Shown one piece after another: positions 48,408 to 58,348 of a DNA stretch of 64,000 nucleotides. The stretch comes from Saccharicrinis fermentans DSM 9555 = JCM 21142. Lineage in GTDB: Bacteria; Bacteroidota; Bacteroidia; Bacteroidales; Marinilabiliaceae. Both the position numbers and the translations under genes were made by a program. Location: positions 992,398-1,056,397 of the forward strand of contig NZ_KI912107.1 in NCBI RefSeq assembly GCF_000517085.1, read 5' to 3'. The stretch's first letter is position 1; each line of letters begins with the position of its first letter. The notes below the pieces were generated by a model, which was not told the origin of the DNA, did not search any database, and saw only the letters and a program-made list of their open reading frames with translations.

Positions 48408-49001
48408 TTAGTTTAATAACATGTAAAGTACAATGGCAATTTGTGTGCTTTGTAGTTTTAATTGTTTTTGAAGTTGTAATTTAGCTTGCCTGATATGTTT
48501 CTCCACGGCTTTTACTGTTATGCCTAGCTCCTCAGCTACATCTTTTTGTTTGCGACCATTAATTTTACATTGAATAAAAATATTCTTTCTTTTTTCAGGA
48601 AGAATGGATATGGCTTCTTGTAGAGATTCAACTAATTCCTCTTCAATGCTGGAGCCTTCGTTTGTCGTAAAATCTAACTGATAGAGATATTGAAGTTCAT
48701 GAATAGTAAATTCATCTGATAAATATATATCGTGATGTGTTTTTTCACTTTTTATAAAATTCAAGCATTTATTGCGAAGCATGACAAATAGTAAGCTTTC
48801 AACCGATTTAGATGTGTCAATTTTTTTTCTTTGTCTCCATATGTCTTCGTAGCAATCTTGAACAATATCCTCAACTTGTTTTGAGTTCTTGATGAAAAGA
48901 CTACAGTAACCAATGAGTCTAGGATAAGTTTTTATATAAAAAGATGCAAAAGTCTTAGAATCACCATTCTTTAATTTATTTCTGAATTGAATACTGTGCA
49001 T
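48408..49001 (-). CDS. ECF RNA polymerase sigma factor (Bacteroidetes type)
   Basis: 197 residues. Region 2 is 'FYIKTYPRLIGYCSLFIKNSKQVEDIVQDCYEDIWRQRKKID' in outline (quoted motifs: FYIKTYPRLIGY, VEDIVQDCYEDIW), and region 4 'ISILPEKRKNIFIQCKINGR' followed by the helix-turn-helix 'KDVAEELGITVKAVEKHIRQA'. A hydrophobic tail ('IAIVLYMLLN') is common in these sigma factors. It is held by a FecR-type anti-sigma factor and released when an STN-type SusC binds its ligand. Here the gene is divergent from fecR and susC across 152 bp, whereas sigma and anti-sigma are usually on one strand in that order. It likely directs transcription of the third SusC/SusD pair and perhaps GH115. Confidence 0.93.
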   Translation of the reverse strand: MHSIQFRNKLKNGDSKTFASFYIKTYPRLIGYCSLFIKNSKQVEDIVQDCYEDIWRQRKKIDTSKSVESLLFVMLRNKCLNFIKSEKTHHDIYLSDEFTIHELQYLYQLDFTTNEGSSIEEELVESLQEAISILPEKRKNIFIQCKINGRKQKDVAEELGITVKAVEKHIRQAKLQLQKQLKLQSTQIAIVLYMLLN

Positions 49002-49153
49002 ATAAATTATAAGAAATAGATGGTTTAATAATCAATTGCAAAGTAATGCTAATTTTAATTTATAGCAAAAAAAATAAAATAATGTAAAAAAAAGTTATCA
49101 TCCGGGGTAGGGTTTTATCTATTTAGTTGTACTCATTATAAAAGCCAATTTTA

Positions 49154-50107
49154 ATGACCGATTTAATAATAAAATATTTAGAAAATACAGCCTCCGATGC
49201 TGAGCGTAAAGAATTGCTGGGATGGTTGAGGGATGATATTCATTATGCAGAATTTTGTAAAATAAAAGAAACGTGGATGGCGAATGTAAAAAAAGAAGAG
49301 TTAGGTCGTGATTTGAATGAAGGATTACTGAGTTTTAAATTTTTTATATTGAATGACCTATTGGAGCATACAAATAAAATGAAAAGATTATATAAATATG
49401 CTGCTGTTATCTTGTTGTTGATTCTTGCGGGTGCTGTGTTGTATTTTGGTAGGGGGCACAACAAAGAAATATTACTTACCAGTGTTTTTGCAGGCAGGGG
49501 GGATGTTACTTCTGTGGTTTTGCCGGATAGCTCTAGGGTTTGGCTTAATGCAGGTAGTACTTTAATCTATCCGTCTGATTATGGCTTGCATACACGGGCT
49601 GTTAGTCTTGAAGGGGAAGGTTTTTTTAGCGTTCAAAAAGATAAAGATCATCCTTTTGTGGTAAGCGCAAATCAGGTAGATGTAACTGCCTTAGGTACTA
49701 GCTTTAATGTTGAATCATATGACAGGAACAATAAAGTTGTTGTGACACTCGAAGAGGGTAGTGTTAAAACAGTGTGTGGTTCAGATGAGAAGATTCAGAC
49801 TCCGGGAACTCAGGTTATTGTGTCTAATGATAAAATGGAGATGATAGAGGTTGATACTGAATTGTTTACCGCTTGGCATCTTGGTGAAATCAAATTTAAA
49901 GATGAATCATTACTTAATATTGCACATCAACTTGAAAGAATATACGATGTGACGATAAATTTTGCCTCTGATTCTATAAAAAATTATAGATATAGGGGGA
50001 CCATTGACATAGAAAATCCACTTATTAAAACCCTTGATATATTACAATTATCAACAAATATCGAATATGAAATAGATGATAAGCACATTTTATTAATACA
50101 GAAGTAA
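49154..50107 (+). CDS. FecR-family anti-sigma factor
   Basis: 317 residues. The cytoplasmic N-terminal part (1-80, 'LIIKYLENTASDAERKELLGWL') binds the sigma factor in the family. A single TM at about 82-98 ('YAAVILLLILAGAVLYF') is followed by the periplasmic FecR domain with 'VVLPDSSRVWLNAGSTLIYP', 'RAVSLEGEGFFSVQKDKDHPF' and 'VTALGTSFNVESYD', and a C-terminal STN-contacting domain (DUF4974 type, 'IKFKDESLLNIAHQLERIYDVTINF'). It relays ligand occupancy of the STN-SusC downstream to the divergent sigma factor. The stop lies 97 bp before the SusC start with a hairpin between. Confidence 0.95.
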   Translation: MTDLIIKYLENTASDAERKELLGWLRDDIHYAEFCKIKETWMANVKKEELGRDLNEGLLSFKFFILNDLLEHTNKMKRLYKYAAVILLLILAGAVLYFGRGHNKEILLTSVFAGRGDVTSVVLPDSSRVWLNAGSTLIYPSDYGLHTRAVSLEGEGFFSVQKDKDHPFVVSANQVDVTALGTSFNVESYDRNNKVVVTLEEGSVKTVCGSDEKIQTPGTQVIVSNDKMEMIEVDTELFTAWHLGEIKFKDESLLNIAHQLERIYDVTINFASDSIKNYRYRGTIDIENPLIKTLDILQLSTNIEYEIDDKHILLIQK

Positions 50108-50115
50108 TAAAAAAA

Positions 50116-50137
50116 GGAGTCAGCTGCAACTGACTCC
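50116..50137 (+). terminator. Intercistronic hairpin between fecR and susC
   Basis: GGAGTCAG (50116-50123) and CTGACTCC (50130-50137) form a perfect 8-bp stem with a 6-nt loop, directly after the anti-sigma stop. A short A-run precedes and no T-run follows. It may separate low anti-sigma expression from high SusC expression. Confidence 0.6.
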
Positions 50138-50204
50138 CGAATGTAAATAAACAGCTTGCTTTATAATGGCAGGCGCATTTAATCACAGTAAACGTTACAA
50201 ATTT

Positions 50205-53200
50205 ATGAAAAAAAATGAATGTTTACCACGGAACCATAGTATTGTTTCATGGTACAAAAAACCTATTCGGGTTATGAAAATTGCTGCTCTATTGTTCTTC
50301 ATAACAACCTTCGTTATGCATGGCGAATCATCTCTTTCTCAAGTAAAGAGAGTATCGATGAATTTATCAAATGTTACATTGTCGGATGTTTTTGATCATA
50401 TCGAATCTCAAACAGAGTATAGCCTATTCTATAATAAAAATACCATTAATGACCAGGCTGTTGTAAGTGTAAATGTAGAAAATGAAAGGGTGGCAAATTT
50501 GTTGAGATCGCTTCTCTCGGATAAAAATGTTGAGTTTAAATTGCTGGACGATTGTATAATTATTGTTGATACTGAGAATTTTGACACTGCGTCAACAGCA
50601 AGAGTCCAACAGCAAAAAATGTCTGTATCTGGTAAAGTGGTTGATGAGCAAGGGGAAGCTGTGCCAGGCGTTACTATTTTAATAAAGGGGACTAATGTTG
50701 GTACCATTACGGATATCAATGGTAACTTTAATCTGAATGCAGAAAAAGGTAGTAGTCTGTTATTTTCTTTTATAGGTATGGAATCTCAAGAGATAATCGT
50801 TGACGATAGTGTTATTCATGTAAGGATGCTGTCTTCGTTAGTTAGTCTGGACGAGGTTGTTGCCGTTGGATATGGTTTTATGAAAAAATCAGATCTTACT
50901 GGGGCTGTTGTGAGTGCCAATATGGAAGATTTTAAAAAATCTCCTAATACAAATTTGGGGCAGTCATTGCAAGGTTCTGTACCCGGATTAAATATTGGGC
51001 AAGTTACAAGTGCAGGAGCTACTCCAAGCATATCCATAAGGGGAGCAAGTACAATATCGGGTAATTCAAATGTGCTGATTATTTTAGATGGAGTACCTTA
51101 TAATAGTTCTTTGTCTTCTATTAATCCTGATGATATAGAATCTGTTGATGTGTTAAAAGATGCTAGCTCAACAGCTATTTATGGGGCGCAAGCCGGTAAT
51201 GGAGTTGTACTTATAACCACTAAGAAGGGGGGTGTGAAAGGAAAACCTAAAATTAACTTATCAACTTCTTATACCACTCAGCGTCCAACGGTTGGTCTAC
51301 GCCCTATGAACCGAGAAGAATATATTGAACATGTTAGAGATCTATATTGGGATAAGGCATACCTTGAAGATGGCTCTTTAGACCCTCAATATGATGTCAC
51401 TGATGATTTTCAAGCTGTTTTTCTGGATGAAAATGATAACCTTTTGGAAAATGATTATGACTGGTGGGATAAGGGTACAAACCCTGGTTTTATAAAAGAA
51501 TACCAGCTAAGTGTTACTGGGGGCGGAGAATATGTTAGTTATCTTATTTCAGGTGGCTTAACCGATCAAAGTGGTTATGTAATTAATGATGATTTTAAAA
51601 GAAAAAGTATTAGAGTTAACCTGGAAACACAAGCTACGTCATGGCTTAAGCTAGGCATTCAGAGTTTTGGTTCGTTTGTTAATAATGATGGGGCAGAACC
51701 TAATCTTTGGCGCTTGATGACTCAATCGCCTCTCCTAGTTCCCTATGATGAAGAAGGTAAATTGATTCCGTACCCATTTAATACCCAAGATACAAATCCT
51801 TTTATGGGTAGTGAGGTGGATGATTATGAACGCCATAATTACTTTTTTGCAAATATATATGGTGAGATTGATATTCCTTATGTGAAAGGACTTTCGTATC
51901 GCTTTAATTATGGTAATAATTACAGAATAGACAAGCATAATTTGGCAAGTGAGTACGGTGCTAGTTTGACTGGTGAGGCCTATAAAAATATAAATGAATA
52001 TTATGACTATACCTTCGATAATATTTTAACCTTTAACCGAAATTTTAATACCCATAATATTACGGCAACGTTGCTGTATGGCGCTGTTAAAAGAGAATCA
52101 TCGTATACAAATGCGAAATCAGAAGAGTTTAGTAGGTTAAATTTGGGTTATAATAGTCTTGAATTAGGTACGAATCAATTTGTATATTCAGATGCTTGGG
52201 ATGAGGCCTTTAATTACCAAATGGCACGTGTCAACTATAAGTTCAAAAATAAATACTTATTGACATCAACTGTCCGTCGAGATGGTTTTTCTGGTTTTGC
52301 GGAGGATGAAAAGTATGCTATCTTTCCTTCTGTTGCCTTAGGTTGGGTTTTAACTGAAGATTTCAATACCCCCCAATGGGTTGAATATTTAAAATTGCGC
52401 ATGGGTTATGGTGTCAGTGGAAATCTTACAAATAGATATAATTCGTTGGCCAAAATATCAACTTTCGATGCTTATGTCTTGGGTGATGGGGCTTCAACAT
52501 TAATTGGTCAGGAAGTCTCATCGTTGGGCAATTCCAATTTACGATGGGAAAGAACCAAAGGAATTAATCTTGGTTTAGATTTTACCTTGTATAATAATAG
52601 TGTTAGCGGTAATGTTGAATATTATAACAATAAAACAAATGACCTACTATTTAATGTTGCATTGCCAAAAATGTCTGGTTTTGATAAGATTAGTACAAAT
52701 GTAGGACAACTGAAGAATACTGGCTTTGAATGTATGATAAACACGAGAAACTTTCGTAAGAAAGATTTTAAGTGGACTACAACTTTTACATTTTCAACCA
52801 ACAAAAATAGAGTGAGTAAGCTGATTGGTGCAGATAATGATGGTGATGGAAAAGAAGATGACTTGGTTGCTAGTAACCTGTTTATTGGAGAATCTTTAGG
52901 TAGCATTTATAATTATGAAGTAGATGGAATTTATCAGCTTGATGATGAAATACCCCCAGGTTATTATCCAGGAACCTATCGAATTGTTGATCAGGATGGA
53001 GGTGATTACGAAATTACAACAGATGATAAAGTAATATTGGGGCGATCGGAGCCGGCGTATCGTGCCAGCTTAATGAATAAATTTGAATACAAGAGATTTT
53101 CATTGAGTATTTTCTTAAATACTATTCAGGGAGGTAAAGATGGATATAGGGGCAATAATACACGCTCTATATCAAGGGGTACAAATACTTTAATATGGAA

Positions 53201-53522
53201 CTATGTAAGTGATATTGATTATTGGTCACCAGGTAACCCGGTTGGAGAATATCCAAGATCTCTTTCAACTCCAACTATTTCTCCCAGTGTTTATTATGAT
53301 CGTAGTTTTGTTAGACTGCAAGATGTTATACTATCTTATAATGTCCCCAGTAAATTTCTACGTAAGTTGAATGTGATGGATTTGAGTATATATGTAAGTG
53401 GTAAAAATTTAGCTACCTGGACATCATGGAAGGGATGGGATCCGGAAACAGGATCTGGTTTAGCAACAGGAGGAAGACCCGTGATGAAAGGATATTCTAT
53501 GGGCTTTAATTTAACATTCTAA
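50205..53522 (+). CDS. SusC-family TonB-dependent transporter with N-terminal STN signalling domain
   Basis: 1105 residues from the ATG at 50205; the ATG 39 bp upstream is also in frame but gives a longer charged leader. A TM-like signal ('IAALLFFITTFVMHGES') is followed by an STN domain (about 48-120: 'VTLSDVFDHIESQTEYSLFY', 'VANLLRSLLSDKNVEFKLLD'), a CarboxypepD_reg-like domain ('VSGKVVDEQGEAVPGVTILI'), the plug ('VSIRGAST' region, 'IESVDVLKDASSTAIYGAQAG', 'GVVLITTKKGG') and the barrel ending 'YSMGFNLTF'. STN-bearing SusC proteins are transducers: ligand transport is signalled to FecR and then to the ECF sigma factor. Both partners are the immediate upstream genes. It pairs with the SusD at 53620. 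Confidence 0.96.
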   Translation: MKKNECLPRNHSIVSWYKKPIRVMKIAALLFFITTFVMHGESSLSQVKRVSMNLSNVTLSDVFDHIESQTEYSLFYNKNTINDQAVVSVNVENERVANLLRSLLSDKNVEFKLLDDCIIIVDTENFDTASTARVQQQKMSVSGKVVDEQGEAVPGVTILIKGTNVGTITDINGNFNLNAEKGSSLLFSFIGMESQEIIVDDSVIHVRMLSSLVSLDEVVAVGYGFMKKSDLTGAVVSANMEDFKKSPNTNLGQSLQGSVPGLNIGQVTSAGATPSISIRGASTISGNSNVLIILDGVPYNSSLSSINPDDIESVDVLKDASSTAIYGAQAGNGVVLITTKKGGVKGKPKINLSTSYTTQRPTVGLRPMNREEYIEHVRDLYWDKAYLEDGSLDPQYDVTDDFQAVFLDENDNLLENDYDWWDKGTNPGFIKEYQLSVTGGGEYVSYLISGGLTDQSGYVINDDFKRKSIRVNLETQATSWLKLGIQSFGSFVNNDGAEPNLWRLMTQSPLLVPYDEEGKLIPYPFNTQDTNPFMGSEVDDYERHNYFFANIYGEIDIPYVKGLSYRFNYGNNYRIDKHNLASEYGASLTGEAYKNINEYYDYTFDNILTFNRNFNTHNITATLLYGAVKRESSYTNAKSEEFSRLNLGYNSLELGTNQFVYSDAWDEAFNYQMARVNYKFKNKYLLTSTVRRDGFSGFAEDEKYAIFPSVALGWVLTEDFNTPQWVEYLKLRMGYGVSGNLTNRYNSLAKISTFDAYVLGDGASTLIGQEVSSLGNSNLRWERTKGINLGLDFTLYNNSVSGNVEYYNNKTNDLLFNVALPKMSGFDKISTNVGQLKNTGFECMINTRNFRKKDFKWTTTFTFSTNKNRVSKLIGADNDGDGKEDDLVASNLFIGESLGSIYNYEVDGIYQLDDEIPPGYYPGTYRIVDQDGGDYEITTDDKVILGRSEPAYRASLMNKFEYKRFSLSIFLNTIQGGKDGYRGNNTRSISRGTNTLIWNYVSDIDYWSPGNPVGEYPRSLSTPTISPSVYYDRSFVRLQDVILSYNVPSKFLRKLNVMDLSIYVSGKNLATWTSWKGWDPETGSGLATGGRPVMKGYSMGFNLTF

Positions 53523-53532
53523 ACAGAATCAA

Positions 53533-53619
53533 AGATGTGGCGAGCCTGGATATAGTATTTTTTATACTGGAAAATATCTTTGTGGTGCGCTCCATCTGAT
53601 CATTAAAAAATTTAAACAT
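53533..53619 (+). promoter_or_regulatory. Structured leader element, copy E5 (between susC and susD)
   Basis: 5' arm AGATGTGGCGAGCC (53533-53546) pairs with GGTGCGCTCCATCT (53584-53597); compared with E1/E4 the outer stem has different bases on both sides (AGATG/CATCT, GC/GC) and pairing is kept. The inner hairpin AGTAT (53554-53558) with ATACT (53564-53568) is also different but paired. The SusD ATG follows after 22 nt. It is the most diverged full copy, so it is the best evidence for structure. Confidence 0.6.
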
Positions 53620-55296
53620 ATGAAAAACTATATATATATTATAGCATTACTTTTTTTTGTGCATTTGAGTTCTTGTGAGGAGGATTTCCTGGAAGAGACT
53701 CCCTTGGATTTTTTTAGTGCTGAAAACTCTTTTGTAACGAGTGCCGATTTTGATGCCTCTATTAATAATTTATACCGATTAACACGTAGGGAATTTTTCG
53801 ACCGTGATGAGAGTCATCCTTTTGATTATTTGTATGGAACTGATTTGGTTTTTGATGGTGAACCTCAACAAAGTGCAAATCGTCACTCACCCATGCGAAC
53901 CGCATATGATCCAAGCGGACGAATTGCAAAGGATCATTGGGGCTTATTATATAAAATTATAACAGAATCGAATACAGTCATAGATCGTATTCCTGATTCG
54001 GAATTAGCGGAAGAGGATCAGGTTGTCTACAAAACAAAGGCCTTGTTTTTTAGGAGCTTGGCCTATAGAACATTGGTTTATTTGTATGGAGGTGTTCCTC
54101 TAATACTGAATGAAATAAAGCAGCCTAAGGATGATTTTGTAAGAGCTAGTAAGGAAGACGTTCTTCGTCAAGTTATAGAGGATTTAAATGAAGCTGCAAC
54201 TCATCTTCCATTAATTACTGAGGTCACCGATGGTGAAATACATAATTTGGCAGCTTATCATTTGCTTTCTGAGGTATATCTTGCTGCGGGAGAATACCAA
54301 GAAGCAGTTGACGCTGCTAGCATGGTAATTAATCATCCTGCTACTGCTTTAATGCAAGATAGATTCGGAACACGGGCAACAGAGATTGATAAAGATGTGT
54401 ATTGGGATTTATACAGGCGTAATAACCAAAATAGAAAATCTGGTAATACCGAAGGGATATGGGTTATTCAGTTTGAAACAGATGTACCCGGAGGAAATCT
54501 TTTGTCAACCTCAAGGAGTGGTTTTGTCTTGGAGCGTCATCACGGTCCTTTTGTGCGAGATTTTCGTGTGAATGATCAAAAACCTTTTTCCTGGCCCATT
54601 GGTGATTATTCCGGCGGTAGAGGAATTGGATGGGCCATTTCTACCAGATATTTTTCTAATACTATATGGGAAAGTGATTTTGACAATGATATGAGAAATG
54701 CAAATCATAATTTTGTTCGTGCGTTTGTAAGTACGAATCCCAATTCTTCCTATTATGGTCAAGTTGTTTCTACTCAAGACCCTGCTTTGGCCGATAAGGT
54801 TCCATCCAGACAGCTTTATGCATACCAATCTAAGTGTACAACACCAAATAATCATCCTGCCAATGTTTATGCAGATGCTCAAACATTTACCTTAAAAGGA
54901 ATAGGTGGTTCAACATATACCGATCAATATATGTTTAGGTTGGCTGAAACATACCTGCTGAGAGCGGAAGCCTATCTGGGCTTAACAAAAACGGATCAAG
55001 CAGCAGCAGATATTAATGTTGTTCGGTCCAGGGCTAATGCGAACCCAGTAGCTCCGCAAGATGTTGATATTGATTATATTCTGGATGAAAGAATGCGTGA
55101 ATTAGGTGTGGAGGAAAAAAGAAGGCTGACTTTGATGCGTTTAGGAAAACTATATGATAGGATACAAAAGTGTAATCCCTATTATCGCGATATGGTTGAT
55201 GGAATGACAGAAACCTATAATTTATGGCCTATACCAGCCAGTGAAATTGAAGCCAATATTGGTGCTGTTCTAGAACAAAATCCGGGTTATAATTAA
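53620..55296 (+). CDS. SusD/RagB-family outer-membrane glycan-binding lipoprotein
   Basis: 558 residues, lipobox 'HLSSC' (Cys19) followed by 'EEDFLEETPLDFFSAENSF', a standard SusD opening. TPR-like segments are 'YKTKALFFRSLAYRTLVYLYGGVPLI', 'LAAYHLLSEVYLAAGEYQEAVDAASMVI' and 'FRLAETYLLRAEAYLGLTKTDQAAADINVVRSRA' in outline. The C-terminal signature is 'DERMRELGVEEKRRLTLMRLGK' and 'YNLWPIPASEIEANIGAVLEQNPGYN'. It binds glycan for the STN-SusC upstream. The 97-bp gap to SusC is filled by leader element E5, which may set the SusD/SusC ratio. Confidence 0.96.
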   Translation: MKNYIYIIALLFFVHLSSCEEDFLEETPLDFFSAENSFVTSADFDASINNLYRLTRREFFDRDESHPFDYLYGTDLVFDGEPQQSANRHSPMRTAYDPSGRIAKDHWGLLYKIITESNTVIDRIPDSELAEEDQVVYKTKALFFRSLAYRTLVYLYGGVPLILNEIKQPKDDFVRASKEDVLRQVIEDLNEAATHLPLITEVTDGEIHNLAAYHLLSEVYLAAGEYQEAVDAASMVINHPATALMQDRFGTRATEIDKDVYWDLYRRNNQNRKSGNTEGIWVIQFETDVPGGNLLSTSRSGFVLERHHGPFVRDFRVNDQKPFSWPIGDYSGGRGIGWAISTRYFSNTIWESDFDNDMRNANHNFVRAFVSTNPNSSYYGQVVSTQDPALADKVPSRQLYAYQSKCTTPNNHPANVYADAQTFTLKGIGGSTYTDQYMFRLAETYLLRAEAYLGLTKTDQAAADINVVRSRANANPVAPQDVDIDYILDERMRELGVEEKRRLTLMRLGKLYDRIQKCNPYYRDMVDGMTETYNLWPIPASEIEANIGAVLEQNPGYN

Positions 55297-55327
55297 TATT
55301 TACCCATAAAAATAAATGTTATCTTTT

Positions 55328-55358
55328 AATTTACCCAAGGCTACGCCTTGGGTAAATT
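55328..55358 (+). terminator. Terminator hairpin after the third SusC/SusD pair
   Basis: AATTTACCCAAGGC (55328-55341) and GCCTTGGGTAAATT (55345-55358) form a perfect 14-bp stem with loop TAC, 31 bp after the SusD stop. It is the longest perfect hairpin between genes here. No T-run follows, so some read-through into the GH115 gene 43 bp later is likely. Confidence 0.75.
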
Positions 55359-55401
55359 GTTATCGTTAATTGTTAATAAAAACTTCTTAATACAATTTAT
55401 T

Positions 55402-58248
55402 ATGAGATTCTGTTTTCTTTGTTTGTTGTTAATACCTAGGGTTTTATTTGCCCAAATTAATATATCAAATCATGATGGTAAAGGTTATCCTATTGCCCAG
55501 GCACAATCGGTCACATCTATCTATTTTGATATGAATGATGCTGCCGTTGTGGGTAAGGCAGCAGAATTTTTAGCCTCTGATATTAAAGCGGTGAGTGGTA
55601 AAAAACCAGTTGTTATTGCATCGAAAAAAAAGATTCAACAACATGTTATAATAATTGGTACTATTGGTAAAAATTCGCTGATCGATCAACTTATCTCTAA
55701 GAAAAAGATCGATGTATATGAAATTGAAAATAAATGGGAGCGTTTCCTTATTCAAACGGTTAAGAATCCCATGAGGGGGGTAGATCAAGCCCTCGTTATT
55801 GTAGGAAGTGATCAGCGAGGAACTGCTTATGGGGTTTTTTCTCTTTCTGAAGCAATGGGGGTTTCGCCTTGGTACTATTGGGCTGATGTACCTGTTCAAA
55901 AAAATAAACTGCTCTACCTGCTAAATGAAAAATATGTTTCCAAGGCTCCTACGGTTAAGTATCGTGGTGTTTTCCTGAACGATGAGGATTGGGGGCTTCA
56001 TCCTTGGGCGGCAAGTAATATGGATCCAGAAGTAAATAGCATTGGACCTAATACCTATGAAAAGATTTTTGAATTGCTTTTGCGTTTGAAAGCCAATATG
56101 TTTGCCCCTGCAATGCATGAATGTACGAAAGCTTTTTATACCGTTCCTGGTAATATGGAAATGGCTCATAAGTATGGAATTATGGTTACCACGAGTCATT
56201 GTGAGCCACTTTTATACAACAATGCCAGTGAGTGGGATAAAAATACCCAGGGCGAATGGAATTATAAAACCAATAGAGTGGAGATGGAACGAGCTCTTGA
56301 AAATCGTGTAATACAAGCCCATAATAATGATAATATTTATACCATCGCTTTGCGAGGAATGCATGATGAAGGTATGAAAGGAGGTTCTGATAAAGAAAAA
56401 TTAGAAACTCTTGCAGAGGCTATAAAGCACCAAAGATCATTGCTTACTAAATATATTGATAAACCAATCGATGAGATACCTCAAATTTTTGTGCCTTATA
56501 AGGAGGTGCTAGGTCTTTATGAACAAGGTTTGCAAATACCTGAAGATATTACAATTGTTTGGCCGGATGATAATTATGGCTATATAAAACGAATGAGCAA
56601 TGCCGAAGAACTTGGGCGTAAGGGGGGAGCTGGTGTTTACTATCACTTGTCTTACCTGGGATGGCCCAATGATTATTTATGGTTAAATACAACGCCGCCT
56701 GCACTTATGTATGCCGAAATGCATAAGGCTTATTCTTTAGGGGCAAATAAGTATTGGTTGGTTAATGTTGGTGATATTAAACCTGGAGAAATGGGTATGC
56801 AACTCTTTCTGGATATGGCTTGGGATATGGAACAGTTTAATTTTGACAATATCAATGATTACCAAGTTAATATGCTTACATCTTTTTTGGGAGAAGAGTA
56901 TAAAGAGGATTTGACTTATATCTTAGATAGATACTATTATTATGGTTTTACAAGAAAACCTGAATATATGACTGGTGATTGGGTCTGGAATAGCTTATTC
57001 GATATTGAAAAGGTTAAGGATACGGATTTTTCTTTTGTTAATTACAAGGAGGCGGATAGACGTTTGAATGATTATAAGGAAATTTCTAATAGAGCCTTTG
57101 CTATATTGGAGAGTTTACCAGAAGATAAAAAGGCTGCTTTTTTTCAATGGGTATATTATCCCGTTAAAGGGGCTTCTTTATATAATCATGAAATGTTAAT
57201 AGCCCAGAAAAACCGATGGTATGCAAAAAGTAACCGAGCGTTAACCAATGTGCTGGCTAGGGATGTTAGTTTGTATCATGATAGTTTAGCTATGATAACA
57301 GAGGAGTATAATAACTTGCTGAATGGTAAATGGAATGGTATGATGACTGCACCTGGTTTCTTGCCTAGAGTGCAACTACCTCCAACTGAAAATATTGTAT
57401 TGAAGGATTCGGCTCAGTTAGCGGTTTTTGTGGAAGGACAGTTGGATAATGTTTCGCCGAAAAGATTACCGGAATTTGTGCATTGTTTTGAGGATACTTA
57501 TTTTATTGAAATATATAATAGAGGAAAAGGTATCGTTAATTGGAATGCAAAGGCATCTGAAAAGTGGATTCAACTAAGTGAAGATAAGGGTGCCGTGAAG
57601 ACGCAAGATAGGATAAAAGTGAGTATTGACTGGGATTTATTTCCTAATGTGGAGATTTTAAAAGGCCTTGTGTATATCTCTGATGGAAACCAAACTGTCA
57701 ATGTTGAAGTGTCTGCAGTTAAAAACCAGGTTGAGGATCCTCTTGTATATACCGAAAATAATGGCGTTATTAGTATTAATCCTGCGAAATTTCATCGTAA
57801 AAATGAAAATGGAACCGTTAAATTTCAAAAAATTAATGGTTTAGGTTATTGTAATTCTTCTCTTCAGCTTGGTAATGCCCTGTGTAACTCTGGGGAAGGA
57901 TCGTTTGTTGAATATGATTTTTATGTAAATAAGTTTGGTGAAATATGCATCCACACCTTTATGTTGCCTTTGTTTGCTAAGGACAAAGAACATGGTACCC
58001 GGTATGGTGTCCAAGTTGATGATCAGGAAATTATGGTGATTGACAATGATGTAAAAGAGTATTCTCGGAATTGGGCTAAAAATGTGATGAGGAATACGGC
58101 GATTAATAAATCAAAGGTCTTTGTTGATAAATTGGGTAAACATACCTTGAAAGTTTATTCGGTGGATCCAGGAATGATCATTCAAAAAATTATGATCGAT
58201 ACAGGGGGGCTTAAAAATTCATATGTGGGGCCTGTGCCTATGAAATAA
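55402..58248 (+). CDS. GH115-family alpha-glucuronidase, secreted
   Basis: 948 residues from the ATG at 55402, which starts a signal peptide ('FCFLCLLLIPRVLFAQ'); the frame's earlier start would lie inside the terminator hairpin. The N-terminal alpha/beta domain ('VVGKAAEFLASDIKAVSGKKP', 'DQALVIVGSDQRGTAYGVFSLSEAMGVSPWYYWADVP' in parts) leads to the barrel with the family hallmark 'VKYRGVFLNDEDWGLHPWA', 'LRLKANMFAPAMHE', 'YTIALRGMHDEGM' and 'ITIVWPDDNYGYIKRM'. C-terminal domains follow the usual four-to-five-domain layout. GH115 removes alpha-1,2-linked (4-O-methyl)glucuronic acid from glucuronoxylan, and glucuronic acid from arabinogalactan. It fits both candidate substrates of this cluster. 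Length is normal. Confidence 0.95.
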   Translation: MRFCFLCLLLIPRVLFAQINISNHDGKGYPIAQAQSVTSIYFDMNDAAVVGKAAEFLASDIKAVSGKKPVVIASKKKIQQHVIIIGTIGKNSLIDQLISKKKIDVYEIENKWERFLIQTVKNPMRGVDQALVIVGSDQRGTAYGVFSLSEAMGVSPWYYWADVPVQKNKLLYLLNEKYVSKAPTVKYRGVFLNDEDWGLHPWAASNMDPEVNSIGPNTYEKIFELLLRLKANMFAPAMHECTKAFYTVPGNMEMAHKYGIMVTTSHCEPLLYNNASEWDKNTQGEWNYKTNRVEMERALENRVIQAHNNDNIYTIALRGMHDEGMKGGSDKEKLETLAEAIKHQRSLLTKYIDKPIDEIPQIFVPYKEVLGLYEQGLQIPEDITIVWPDDNYGYIKRMSNAEELGRKGGAGVYYHLSYLGWPNDYLWLNTTPPALMYAEMHKAYSLGANKYWLVNVGDIKPGEMGMQLFLDMAWDMEQFNFDNINDYQVNMLTSFLGEEYKEDLTYILDRYYYYGFTRKPEYMTGDWVWNSLFDIEKVKDTDFSFVNYKEADRRLNDYKEISNRAFAILESLPEDKKAAFFQWVYYPVKGASLYNHEMLIAQKNRWYAKSNRALTNVLARDVSLYHDSLAMITEEYNNLLNGKWNGMMTAPGFLPRVQLPPTENIVLKDSAQLAVFVEGQLDNVSPKRLPEFVHCFEDTYFIEIYNRGKGIVNWNAKASEKWIQLSEDKGAVKTQDRIKVSIDWDLFPNVEILKGLVYISDGNQTVNVEVSAVKNQVEDPLVYTENNGVISINPAKFHRKNENGTVKFQKINGLGYCNSSLQLGNALCNSGEGSFVEYDFYVNKFGEICIHTFMLPLFAKDKEHGTRYGVQVDDQEIMVIDNDVKEYSRNWAKNVMRNTAINKSKVFVDKLGKHTLKVYSVDPGMIIQKIMIDTGGLKNSYVGPVPMK

Positions 58249-58311
58249 GAAATATGTGCTTGTGTTTCTACTGGGAAGCCTTGAAAATTATTTTTTTTTA
58301 AAAAAGAGAAC

Positions 58312-58348
58312 AAATATAATAATAGTATAGGATACTATTATTATATTT
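58312..58348. promoter_or_regulatory. AraR operator: perfect 17-bp inverted repeat
   Basis: AAATATAATAATAGTAT (58312-58328) and its exact reverse complement (58332-58348) are separated by AGG. The repeat overlaps the -7 box of the araR promoter, so binding would block transcription. A related site with the core TAGTAC...GTACTA lies at 59082-59105. Autoregulation by AraR is the natural reading. Confidence 0.75.
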
